Notes under the pieces: model-generated
The model's input: the letters and a program-made list of their open reading frames with translations, nothing else
The model's database searches: none
Told to the model about the DNA's origin: nothing
Shown: one piece after another, positions 8,057-16,358 of the stretch
How the letters are laid out: every line of letters begins with the position of its first letter
Numbering within the stretch: position 1 is the first letter of the stretch
Assembly: GCA_036342255.1 (NCBI GenBank)
Contig: JAZAUS010000005.1
Span: 70,393-134,392, forward strand
From: RUG11198 sp036342255
GTDB taxonomy: Bacteria; Bacillota_I; Bacilli_A; RF39; UBA660
Direction of reading: 5' to 3'
Length of the DNA stretch: 64,000 nucleotides
Program-made: the position numbers and the translations under genes

Positions 8057-10033
8057 TTAAACAATATTCTTTATCTTCATTACTAAACTTGGAATATCAA
8101 GTTCAAAATCTTTAAGAATATCATTAGAATTTCCAGACTTACCATAATCATTTACAGAAATAAATTCATCACCTGGTTCTAATAATTTATACCAATTAGC
8201 ATCATTAGAAAATTCAATAACAACTTTCCTATATCCACTAGGTAATACTTCATTAATATATTCCTGATCTTGCTTTAAAAAATTAGTCAAACATGGAACC
8301 GTAACAACACGAGCCTCAACATAGTTTTTCAACAACTCTTCTTTTATATCCATTGCCAATTCAACTTCAGAACCACTAGCAATCAATATCACATCTAAAC
8401 TTTTCTTTACCTCACTAATAATATAAGCTCCATATTCAATACCTTGAGAATTAGTAAACTCTTGAGTTGCCACATGTTCACGTGGAAGAATTAAACATGC
8501 AGGTCCATTATTTAACAATATTTCATTCCAACAACCTATTAATTCTTTATAATCAGCAGGCCTATAAACATTTAAATTAGGAATACTACGTAACATTGCC
8601 AATTGTTCTACAGGTTGATGTGTAGCCCCATCTTGCCCAACTAAAATACTATCATGAGTAAAAACATAAGTAACAGGCAAATTCATCATAGCACTTAACC
8701 TAATAGCAGGTTTTAAATAATCAGAAAACGCAAGAAAAGTACTACCAAAAACTTTCAAATTAGAAAGTGCTAACCCATTAAGAATAGCCCCCATAGCATG
8801 TTCCCTAATACCAAAAGCAATATTTCTACCAGTATAATTATCAATACTAAAATCATCTTTACCCTTTAAATATGTCTTAGTACTATTACTTACATCAGCA
8901 CTTCCACCTAAAAAATTAGGAATAAAAGCCGCTATAACATTCATTATTTGATAATTAATATCTCTCATATTCTTATCAATAAATAACTTATCCGTATCAA
9001 TTACTTTATCCAATTGAAGACTTACTGTCTCATTATTAATGATATAATTTAATCTATTTAATTCTTTATCATCAATCTTTTTACAATATTCTTCATAATC
9101 TTCATACCAATCCTTATATAAACCATCAACTCTTTTCTTAATTTTTTGTCTATATAAAGCTAAATTTTTCTTATCAAAATGCCATTTATCACCACTATCA
9201 CTTAATTCTTTTCGAATTTCAAGATAATCATCAAGTTCTAATTTACCATGTATTTTATTAGTACCTTCATACTCAGAATACATACCTATAATAGTATTAA
9301 CAACTATTAAAGTAGGCCTACTAGCTTTTTGAGCCATTGTAATTGCCTTATTTATTTCTTTAATACTATCGCCTTTTTTTACATCAATTACTTCCCAACC
9401 CAAATTTTCATACATAGCTGCAACATTCTCACAATAATTATCTTCTACTTCACCATCTAAAGTAACACCATTAGCATCATATAATACAATTAAATTATCC
9501 AAATTAAATTTACTAGCTATACTAGCAGCCTCATAGCTAATACCCTCCATCAAATCTCCATCAGAAACTAAAGTATAAACATAATAATCAAATAAACTAA
9601 TTTTCTTATTACCAAAATTTGCATCTAAGTATTTACCAGCCATTGCCATACCAACAGCAGTTGCAAATCCTTGCCCCAAAGGCCCAGTTGTAGTTTCAAT
9701 ACGATAATCTAAATTATATTCAGGATGTCCTGGAGTATGTGAATAAATATTACGAAAATTCTTTAAATCATTTAGATTATAATCTTCTTCATTTATACAA
9801 AAAAGAGTAGCATATAACAAAGCTGATCCATGCCCTGCTGATAAAACAAATCTATCACGTGCACACCAATCTCTCTTTGCTAAATCAAAATTAAGATGAT
9901 TAGTAAATAAAGTATATATTATAGGAGCAGCACCTAAAACAATTCCAGGATGCCCGCTACCAGCTTCATTTATCATATCTAAAGCTAAACATCTTATATC
10001 ATCAACCATTTTCCTATCATCAAATTTCGCCAT
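8057..10033 (-). CDS. tkt: Transketolase
   Basis: Thiamine-diphosphate enzyme of the non-oxidative pentose phosphate pathway, transferring two-carbon units between sugar phosphates. At 658 aa it has full family length. Motifs include GSGHPG near the N-terminus, the TPP/Mg site in SDGDLMEG, the catalytic GIREHAMG in the pyrimidine domain and HDSILVGQDG. ATG 10033 is preferred over the longer frame (to 10108) because a TGTTATAAT promoter lies only ~25 bases upstream and the extra 25 residues would be a hydrophobic extension with no family match. GTAGGGATAG is the likely ribosome site. Confidence 0.96.
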   Translation of the reverse strand: MAKFDDRKMVDDIRCLALDMINEAGSGHPGIVLGAAPIIYTLFTNHLNFDLAKRDWCARDRFVLSAGHGSALLYATLFCINEEDYNLNDLKNFRNIYSHTPGHPEYNLDYRIETTTGPLGQGFATAVGMAMAGKYLDANFGNKKISLFDYYVYTLVSDGDLMEGISYEAASIASKFNLDNLIVLYDANGVTLDGEVEDNYCENVAAMYENLGWEVIDVKKGDSIKEINKAITMAQKASRPTLIVVNTIIGMYSEYEGTNKIHGKLELDDYLEIRKELSDSGDKWHFDKKNLALYRQKIKKRVDGLYKDWYEDYEEYCKKIDDKELNRLNYIINNETVSLQLDKVIDTDKLFIDKNMRDINYQIMNVIAAFIPNFLGGSADVSNSTKTYLKGKDDFSIDNYTGRNIAFGIREHAMGAILNGLALSNLKVFGSTFLAFSDYLKPAIRLSAMMNLPVTYVFTHDSILVGQDGATHQPVEQLAMLRSIPNLNVYRPADYKELIGCWNEILLNNGPACLILPREHVATQEFTNSQGIEYGAYIISEVKKSLDVILIASGSEVELAMDIKEELLKNYVEARVVTVPCLTNFLKQDQEYINEVLPSGYRKVVIEFSNDANWYKLLEPGDEFISVNDYGKSGNSNDILKDFELDIPSLVMKIKNIV

Positions 10034-10057
10034 TCTATCCCTACTTCCACTGCCTAA

Positions 10058-10066
10058 ATTATAACA
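10058..10066 (-). promoter_or_regulatory. Extended -10 promoter of tkt-mscL
   Basis: Minus strand TGTTATAAT; predicted start of RNA about 18 bases before the tkt ATG. The -35 region is A/T rich and weak. Confidence 0.6.
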
Positions 10067-10104
10067 TAAAAAAAAATAAATATAAACATATTTATATTTA
10101 TTTT

Positions 10105-10665
10105 TCATTTTTGTAAATATTTTTTTATACTTTCACCAAATATTTCATCTTTTAACTTATAAAAACTTCTCATATAAAGAGTTACATTTTCACAAAAATC
10201 ATCTTCATCATCCAATTTAATATTATAAGAAACTTCTTTTTTACAAGTTAATTCATCTGTTACTTCATCATAAGATCCCTTAATAATAAAACTAGTCTCT
10301 TCATAATTAATTCTATATATATAGTCACTCTTATTAGTAGAAAAACTATAATTAATATCTAAAGATGACTCATACTTATCATCATATTCATATATAACTT
10401 CACTAAGTCTATTATTATATTGATTAAAATACAAATAATCATAATTACTCTTTATATTATTATCACGATCTCTTTCATAATCAGAAATAGAATTATTAGA
10501 TATTTTCTTATAATAAGAAGTTCCATCATCTTCTAAAACAAATCCTCTACTTAATATATAATTCCTAATTTTAACCTTTGAAGAATTAGTATACATATTT
10601 ATACCAATTACAATCGCAACTAAAATTGCTAAAAATATAAATAACTTCTTTTCCTTACCTTCCAT
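10105..10665 (-). CDS. Membrane-anchored protein, paralogue of the gene at 11700
   Basis: A 186-aa protein with an N-terminal membrane helix (about 8-25) and an external domain that opens with SRGFVLEDDGTSYYKK. The second copy (11700) opens the same way (NTGFTLKDGIYVKQ), and both keep a Cys pair about 17-19 residues apart near the C-terminus plus an aromatic FYKL/FYTEV segment. Both follow directly after a two-helix membrane protein, so each pair is probably a functional unit. No known family recognised. The stop codon overlaps the long, rejected tkt start by the ATGA pattern. Confidence 0.75.
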   Translation of the reverse strand: MEGKEKKLFIFLAILVAIVIGINMYTNSSKVKIRNYILSRGFVLEDDGTSYYKKISNNSISDYERDRDNNIKSNYDYLYFNQYNNRLSEVIYEYDDKYESSLDINYSFSTNKSDYIYRINYEETSFIIKGSYDEVTDELTCKKEVSYNIKLDDEDDFCENVTLYMRSFYKLKDEIFGESIKKYLQK

Positions 10666-10678
10666 TATTTCCTCCTTA

Positions 10679-11674
10679 TTAATTCAAACTATCTATCTTA
10701 TTTTTAGCAGCCTTCGTATATCCAAAAGGATCTGAACCCGAAGTTGGAAAAACATAAAAAGTATAAGTAGCCCCCATCTTATTATATATTACTGTATTAT
10801 TAGGAATATAATGACTTCTCCATCTCTTACTAACATATCCATCATAAGTTTTACCACTCGTTACTATCTTGCTTATATCACCAAAATAATCATGTTCATC
10901 AATATATAAAGGTAATGTTCTATTACCATTTACTAATACATCTTTTACAGATGACATTACAGCATCCGGAACAAATCCTGGACTATCTATCCTACTCTTA
11001 GAATGTGCAAACCATCCAGAATCCCTTACATAACTTTTCAAAGAACTATATTTCTTACCATGCAATTCATATCTATTAGCCATAAGAGTAGCCTCAGCCG
11101 CCGCCCCAACAGCACTTCCTTGCTCTTTATAAGCAACAAAAGCAAGAGACTTCAAATCACTAGAAGACAAATTATATTTTTGTCCAACAACAACAGTATT
11201 ACTACCAGTATTATTAGATCCACTAGAATTAGCTGATACAATTGTTCTCAAAGTAGTTGTTTTTGCTTTTACATGATATTGCTTAGCAATTTCTTCTCTC
11301 AATCTATCAACTTCTTCGTTCATTTTCTTCTCATTATCTTCCATGACCTTTTTTACTTCATCAACTGATAATTCACCAGCATAATTCCAACAGCTTTTAC
11401 CATTATTATCAGTAATTTCTAAAATATTAAATAATGAAAACACACTTGAAGGAATTAAAAATATAACCATTGCATAAATAAGCCTTCTAACTACATACTG
11501 TATAACTTTAGGATGCTCCTCAAAACTAATAGTCCCTTTAAAAATATCTATCGATATCATTAATATCAACCCGATAGGAATAATTATAGAAACATACTTT
11601 AATAATTCTCTAAGAAAGAAAAATATTCCTAAAGTTGTTAAACAAGCTTGATCAACAGCAGCAAAATAAAACAT
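10679..11674 (-). CDS. Two-helix membrane protein (VirB2/TrbC-like) fused to SleB-like cell-wall hydrolase
   Basis: Residues 1-75 hold two membrane helices around an IDIFKGTIS loop and RRLIYAMVIFLIP, matching the small protein at 12294 position by position; this topology resembles VirB2/TrbC pilins, which is inference. A charged coiled linker (about 85-125) and a Ser/Asn-rich stretch follow. From about residue 165 the sequence fits the SleB/Hydrolase_2 wall hydrolase fold: LAFVAYKEQGSAVGAAAEA supplies the candidate catalytic Glu, then MANRY. The enzyme would cut peptidoglycan outside the membrane. It stands 25 bases after the 11700 gene in a four-gene run. Confidence 0.72.
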   Translation of the reverse strand: MFYFAAVDQACLTTLGIFFFLRELLKYVSIIIPIGLILMISIDIFKGTISFEEHPKVIQYVVRRLIYAMVIFLIPSSVFSLFNILEITDNNGKSCWNYAGELSVDEVKKVMEDNEKKMNEEVDRLREEIAKQYHVKAKTTTLRTIVSANSSGSNNTGSNTVVVGQKYNLSSSDLKSLAFVAYKEQGSAVGAAAEATLMANRYELHGKKYSSLKSYVRDSGWFAHSKSRIDSPGFVPDAVMSSVKDVLVNGNRTLPLYIDEHDYFGDISKIVTSGKTYDGYVSKRWRSHYIPNNTVIYNKMGATYTFYVFPTSGSDPFGYTKAAKNKIDSLN

Positions 11675-11699
11675 ATCTTCACCTACTTTTAACTATAAA

Positions 11700-12281
11700 T
11701 TAATTATTTTTAATTTTTTCTCTAATATCTGTATTTTCAAATAATTCACCAACTTCAGTATAGAACTTATTCACACCAATTTCTATAGTACTACAAATAT
11801 ACTCCACTTCACTATCATCAATAGAAGGACCTACACTCTTAACAAGATTACAATCAAAATCATCTTCTTTCTCATATTTACCTTCAAACACATAATTATT
11901 ACTCTCATAACTTATATCATTAGTATAAGATAATACATCTTTTTTATAATCATAAGTTGAAGTAAGCTTTGTAGTCATTCCCTTATAATAATCATAGCTA
12001 ATATGTTTTAATTCATATTTATTTATATCAAAATATAACATCTCATTATATGCATCTTTACCTTCAGCAACTTTATTAAAATAAACATCTCTAGATAATT
12101 TAGACTTCTGCTTAACATATATACCATCTTTTAAAGTAAAACCGGTATTCTTTAAAACAACTTCTATCTCATTTGGTTTATTACTCTTATTAATTAAATG
12201 TATAAATAATAGAACTATAACAATTAAAACTAAAACACCTATACCAATTATATATTTCTTATTCAATCCTTCATCTTCCAT
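11700..12281 (-). CDS. Membrane-anchored protein, paralogue of the gene at 10105
   Basis: 193 aa, one N-terminal membrane helix (about 9-28) and an external beta-rich domain with a conserved Cys pair (DCNLV..., EYICST). It is separated by 12 bases from the upstream two-helix gene and by 25 from the downstream fusion. Similarity to 10105 covers the whole length in layout, though sequence identity is low, suggesting an old duplication. Function unknown. Confidence 0.75.
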   Translation of the reverse strand: MEDEGLNKKYIIGIGVLVLIVIVLLFIHLINKSNKPNEIEVVLKNTGFTLKDGIYVKQKSKLSRDVYFNKVAEGKDAYNEMLYFDINKYELKHISYDYYKGMTTKLTSTYDYKKDVLSYTNDISYESNNYVFEGKYEKEDDFDCNLVKSVGPSIDDSEVEYICSTIEIGVNKFYTEVGELFENTDIREKIKNN

Positions 12282-12293
12282 TTTTATTCTCCT

Positions 12294-12764
12294 TTATTTC
12301 GATACTATTGTCCTTATTTGATTTTTACTATTACTATTAACACCAGAATTATTTGCTATTTCATTTATTAGCTTTTGTGTTTTTTCCCTTTCGTTATTTG
12401 CCTTACTATCAGCTTCTCTTTTTACATCTTCAACAGTTTTATTATCTAAATAACTCCAACAAGATTCGCTCTTATTAGCTTGTTCTGAAAGTCCAATTAC
12501 CCTTAATACACCATAAGTAGTAATTGGTATTAAAAATATTACAACTGTATATATAATTCTTCTAATAACAATAGTAGGAATTTTTTTTACATCTGCATCT
12601 TTACCATCATTATAATTTCCTATAGTTCCACGAAAAAAATCAATAGTCAACATCAACAATAATCCAAAAGGAACCAATAGCAAAGCTGCTTTAATCACTT
12701 CTCTAACAAAGAATATTAATCCCAATACACCAAGGCAAGCATCACTCACTCCAAAACTAACCAT
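12294..12764 (-). CDS. Two-helix membrane protein, VirB2/TrbC-like
   Basis: 156 aa. Residues 1-85 contain ACLGVLGLIFFVREVIK, a first membrane helix with the DFFRGTIG loop, and RRIIYTVVIFLIP as the second helix, then a Cys-Trp (ESCWSYL) also found in the 10679 fusion as KSCWNYA. The C-terminal third is charged and coiled and lacks the wall hydrolase domain. First gene of the operon, start after GAAGGAGATAATA. The VirB2/TrbC comparison rests on size, topology and context and needs a profile search. Confidence 0.72.
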   Translation of the reverse strand: MVSFGVSDACLGVLGLIFFVREVIKAALLLVPFGLLLMLTIDFFRGTIGNYNDGKDADVKKIPTIVIRRIIYTVVIFLIPITTYGVLRVIGLSEQANKSESCWSYLDNKTVEDVKREADSKANNEREKTQKLINEIANNSGVNSNSKNQIRTIVSK

Positions 12765-12796
12765 ATTATTATCTCCTTCTACAAAATACTAAATTA

Positions 12797-12825
12797 ATTA
12801 TACCATCAGTAAAAAAGTAATGCAA
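12797..12825 (-). promoter_or_regulatory. Promoter of the two-helix protein operon
   Basis: Minus strand TTGCAT (12820-12825), 17-base spacer, TATAAT (12797-12802) with TG extension. Confidence 0.7.
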
Positions 12826-12853
12826 GTTAATAAATTAATATATTACCTATTAA

Positions 12854-12887
12854 AAAGCTATTAACCTTTTCTACGGTTAATAGCTTT
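12854..12887 (-). terminator. Terminator of the pflB-pflA unit
   Basis: Perfect 13-bp stem (12854-12866 with 12875-12887), loop of eight, overlapping the pflA stop codon and followed by Ts on the minus strand. Confidence 0.9.
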
Positions 12888-13595
12888 ATATTTTTTTATA
12901 AACTTATTATATAACTCTTGACATTTTTCTTTATCCATCTCAGGCATCTTCTTAAAAGGATTTCTAATACCTAATTTTAAATATTTCTCACTACCCAACT
13001 TATGATAAGGTAAAAAATCAACTCTTTCAACATTTTTAATATCTTTTAAAGTATCTACCAAACTATCAATATACTTATCATTATCCATCAATCCAGGAAC
13101 AATAACTTGCCTTATCCATACTTTAGTCTTACTTTTATTAAGAGCTTTAATAAAGCTCAAACTATCATCTATTGAATGTCCAGTTAATTTCTTATATTCT
13201 TCTCCATCTGTATGCTTAATATCCAACAAAACTAAATCTACATACTTAAACAACTCTTTATAATTACCTAATCCAACACCTGCTGTATCTATAGCAATAT
13301 GAATCTTCTCTTTTTTAAGTATTTTAGCCACTTCAATAATAAAATCACTTTGTAATAAAGGTTCACCACCCGAAAAAGTAACTCCACCACCATTACTATT
13401 AAAATAAGTTTTATTTCTTATAATTTTATTAACTAACTCCAATGGAGTATAATTATACTCTTTAATATTCCACATTTCAGGATTATGACAATACTTACAT
13501 CTTAATTTACATCCATTTAAGAAAACAACAGTTCTAATACCTGGACCATCAACCAATCCAAAAGTTTCAATAGAATCAACAGAACCTTTAATCAT
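12861..13595 (-). CDS. pflA: Pyruvate formate-lyase activating enzyme
   Basis: Radical SAM enzyme that installs the glycyl radical on PflB under anoxic conditions. The 4Fe-4S motif is C29xxxC33xxC36, followed by TFSGGEPLLQ for SAM binding. 244 aa is the normal length. Its ATG overlaps the pflB stop by one base (TAATG), so translation is probably coupled, and the order pflB-pflA is the common one. Confidence 0.97.
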   Translation of the reverse strand: MIKGSVDSIETFGLVDGPGIRTVVFLNGCKLRCKYCHNPEMWNIKEYNYTPLELVNKIIRNKTYFNSNGGGVTFSGGEPLLQSDFIIEVAKILKKEKIHIAIDTAGVGLGNYKELFKYVDLVLLDIKHTDGEEYKKLTGHSIDDSLSFIKALNKSKTKVWIRQVIVPGLMDNDKYIDSLVDTLKDIKNVERVDFLPYHKLGSEKYLKLGIRNPFKKMPEMDKEKCQELYNKFIKKYKAINRRKG

Positions 13596-15823
13596 TACAT
13601 CTTCTCATGAAAAGTTCTAGAAATAACCTCTTCTTGTTGTTTTCTTGTAAGTCTATTAAAACGTACAGCATATCCAGATACTCTAATAGTTAAAAGTGGA
13701 TATTTCTCTGGATTTTCCATTGCATCAATTAATGTTTCACGACGTAAAACATTAACATTAAGATGATGCGCACCATTTAGAAAATAACCATCCATAAGAC
13801 CAACTAAATTATTAATTTGATTATCTAAATCCATTCCCAATGCTGTAGGTACAATAGAAAATGTATTAGATATTCCATCTTTACAACAATTAGCATACTC
13901 TAATTTAGCTACAGAATTTAAACTAGCTATAGCACCATTTTCATCTCTTCCATGCATAGGATTAGCTCCAGGAGCAAAAGGAACCCCAGCTTTTCTACCA
14001 TCAGGTGTAGAACCAGTTTTCGATCCATATACAACATTAGAAGTAATTGTTAAAACAGACATTGTAGGTTCAGCATCACGATAACACTTATGTTTCTTTA
14101 ATTCACCAAATATCTTTCTTAAAACTTCTTTAGCAATTTTATCTACTCTATCATCATCATTACCATATTTAGGATAGTCTCCCACAACCTCAAAATCTAC
14201 AGCAATACCATCTTTATTTCTAATAGGTTTAACTTTAGCATATTTAATTGCAGATAATGAATCAGCTACAACAGATAATCCAGCAACACCATATGCCATA
14301 TATCTATGTACATCAGTATCATGAAGAGCCATCTGTCCTGCCTCATATGCATATTTATCATGCATATAATGAATTATATTCATAGCATTACTATATATAT
14401 CAGCAACATCTTCAAGTACTTTAAAATAAGCTTTCTTAACTTTCTTATAATCTAATACTTTATCTCTCATTTTAGGAATATTATTCAAAACCTTAACATT
14501 TTTAACTTCATCTATTCCACCATTAATTGAATATAATAATGATTTAGCCAAATTACATCTAGCACCAAAGAATTGCATATCTTTGCCCTCTCTCATAGCA
14601 GATACACAACATGCTATAGTATAATCATCACCATAAATAGGTCTCATTAAATCATCTGATTCATATTGAATAGAATCAGTATCAATACTCATTCTAGCAC
14701 AATACTTCTTCCAAGTATCTGGTAATTTATTACTCCATAACACTGTCATATTAGGTTCAGGAGCAGGATCCAAATTAGTTAAAGTATTCAAAATACGATA
14801 AGAAGTTTTAGTTACCATACTTTTACCCTTTTTATTTAAACCTCCAATTGAGCAAGTAACCCATGTTGGATCTCCAGAAAACAATTCATCATAATCAGGA
14901 GTTCTTAAATGTCTCATCAATCTTAACTTAATAATAAATTGGTCTATTAATTCTTGAGCCCTTTTTTCAGTTAAAGCTTTCTTTTTTAAGTCTCTTTCTA
15001 CATATATATCAATAAATGCATCAACACGTCCTAAACTCATAGCAGCACCATTGTTCTCTTTAACAGCAGCCAAATATCCAAAATAAAGCCATTGAACAGC
15101 CTCTCTAGCATTTTTAGCAGGTCTACCAATATTAAACCCATATCTAGAAGCCATTTTCTTTATTTTTTCCAAAGCTTGAATCTGCATTGATACTTCTTCT
15201 CTTATTCTAATTAAATCCTCAGTCATTCGACCTAATAAACTATTCCAATCTTTTTTCTTTTCCTCAATCAAAAAATCTATACCATATAATGCTACACGAC
15301 GATAATCACCAATAATTCTTCCTCTACCATATGCATCAGGTAATCCAGTCAAAAGCCCAACATGCCTAGCAACCTTTATACTGTCATCATAAACATCAAA
15401 TACACCCTGATTATGACTCTTCCTAAATTCATTAAAATATTTATCTACAGTTGGACTTAACTTATATCCATAAGCCTCTAATTCTTGATATACCATACGT
15501 ATACCTCCATATGGATTTACCATTCTCTTTAAAGGCTTATCAGTTTGTAATCCAACTATAACCTCATTATTCTTATCAATATAACCAGGTTTAAAACTAT
15601 CAATACCAGACATATGAGTAACATCAATATCTAAAACATGTTTCTTTAATTCCTCTTTTAGTAATCTCGAACACTTCTTCCAAACCTTATTAGTTTTAAC
15701 TGTCGTTTTCTGTAAAAAAGATTCATCACCATCATATTTTTTATAATTTAACTGAATAAAATTACTAACATCAACCTTATTACACCAAGCTCCAGTCTTA
15801 AATTCTTTCCATTCTTTCCTCAC
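13595..15823 (-). CDS. pflB: Formate C-acetyltransferase (pyruvate formate-lyase)
   Basis: Glycyl-radical enzyme converting pyruvate and CoA to acetyl-CoA and formate, central to anaerobic fermentation. The active-site pair Cys405-Cys406 (IACCVSAM) and the radical Gly717 in IRVSGYAVRF are intact; 742 aa is full length. The start is GTG at 15823, chosen because TAGGAGTTGG precedes it at the right distance and no upstream ATG is in frame. It lies 54 bases after the HPt gene and no terminator separates them, so partial co-transcription is possible. Confidence 0.97.
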   Translation of the reverse strand: MRKEWKEFKTGAWCNKVDVSNFIQLNYKKYDGDESFLQKTTVKTNKVWKKCSRLLKEELKKHVLDIDVTHMSGIDSFKPGYIDKNNEVIVGLQTDKPLKRMVNPYGGIRMVYQELEAYGYKLSPTVDKYFNEFRKSHNQGVFDVYDDSIKVARHVGLLTGLPDAYGRGRIIGDYRRVALYGIDFLIEEKKKDWNSLLGRMTEDLIRIREEVSMQIQALEKIKKMASRYGFNIGRPAKNAREAVQWLYFGYLAAVKENNGAAMSLGRVDAFIDIYVERDLKKKALTEKRAQELIDQFIIKLRLMRHLRTPDYDELFSGDPTWVTCSIGGLNKKGKSMVTKTSYRILNTLTNLDPAPEPNMTVLWSNKLPDTWKKYCARMSIDTDSIQYESDDLMRPIYGDDYTIACCVSAMREGKDMQFFGARCNLAKSLLYSINGGIDEVKNVKVLNNIPKMRDKVLDYKKVKKAYFKVLEDVADIYSNAMNIIHYMHDKYAYEAGQMALHDTDVHRYMAYGVAGLSVVADSLSAIKYAKVKPIRNKDGIAVDFEVVGDYPKYGNDDDRVDKIAKEVLRKIFGELKKHKCYRDAEPTMSVLTITSNVVYGSKTGSTPDGRKAGVPFAPGANPMHGRDENGAIASLNSVAKLEYANCCKDGISNTFSIVPTALGMDLDNQINNLVGLMDGYFLNGAHHLNVNVLRRETLIDAMENPEKYPLLTIRVSGYAVRFNRLTRKQQEEVISRTFHEKM

Positions 15824-15877
15824 TTACTACCAACTCCTACTATTATAGTTTAACACATTTTTTATATTTTATAAATA

Positions 15878-16237
15878 TTAATTACCAAAATATTCATTAC
15901 AAATATTAATAACTCTATTAGCCTCATTAATTAAATCATCATAATTATCATTAACATAAGCCATATCACCATCTTGACTTTTTAATTGATGTTCAAGAGC
16001 TAACTCAGCCAATTTAGTAAATCCCAAATATTTAGAATCTCCCTTCATAGCATGAACCTCAACAGCATATTCTTCTAAATTCCCCTCATTTTTATACTTC
16101 TCTATATTCTTTAATCTTTCACCAGATAAATCAAGAAAATCCTTTAATGTCTCATTATACATATCAATATCACCCAATATCTCAATAGCTCCATCAACAT
16201 CAATATCATTACTCTTTAAAAATTCTATATCTTTCAT
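15878..16237 (-). CDS. Orphan histidine phosphotransfer (HPt) domain protein
   Basis: A 119-aa all-helical protein that is only an HPt domain. His62 in VHAMKGDSKYLG sits in the canonical phospho-accepting motif (HxxKGxSxxLG). Such proteins relay phosphate between hybrid kinases and response regulators in the cytoplasm. No kinase or regulator occurs in this window, so partners are elsewhere. Start after GGGAGGAAAT. A TATAAT at 16264-16269 with TTAAAA 17 bases upstream is a candidate promoter. Confidence 0.87.
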   Translation of the reverse strand: MKDIEFLKSNDIDVDGAIEILGDIDMYNETLKDFLDLSGERLKNIEKYKNEGNLEEYAVEVHAMKGDSKYLGFTKLAELALEHQLKSQDGDMAYVNDNYDDLINEANRVINICNEYFGN

Positions 16238-16331
16238 ATTTCCTCCCTTACCTTATAAAATATATTATACCCCATATTAATAATTTTTTTAATAATTTTA
16301 CACAAATTTTACAAAAAAATATAATCTAATA

Positions 16332-16357
16332 AAAATCAGACTTAAAAGTCTGATTTT
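16332..16357 (-). terminator. Rho-independent terminator
   Basis: Perfect 12-bp stem (16332-16343 with 16346-16357) immediately after the surface-protein stop, with a T-run on the minus strand. Confidence 0.85.
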
Positions 16358-16358
16358 A

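Noticed and set aside
10034..10108. 25-codon N-terminal extension of transketolase
   Set aside because: It contains the TGTTATAAT promoter and has no ribosome site; family alignment begins at the later ATG.
12294..12764. Holin, because of two helices and a wall hydrolase in the same operon
   Set aside because: The N-terminus lacks holin-like dual-start features, there are no phage genes around, and each two-helix gene has an anchored partner.
15842..15847. TATAAT just upstream of pflB
   Set aside because: A start six to eight bases downstream would remove the pflB ribosome site, so it is probably part of the AT-rich leader and not the promoter.
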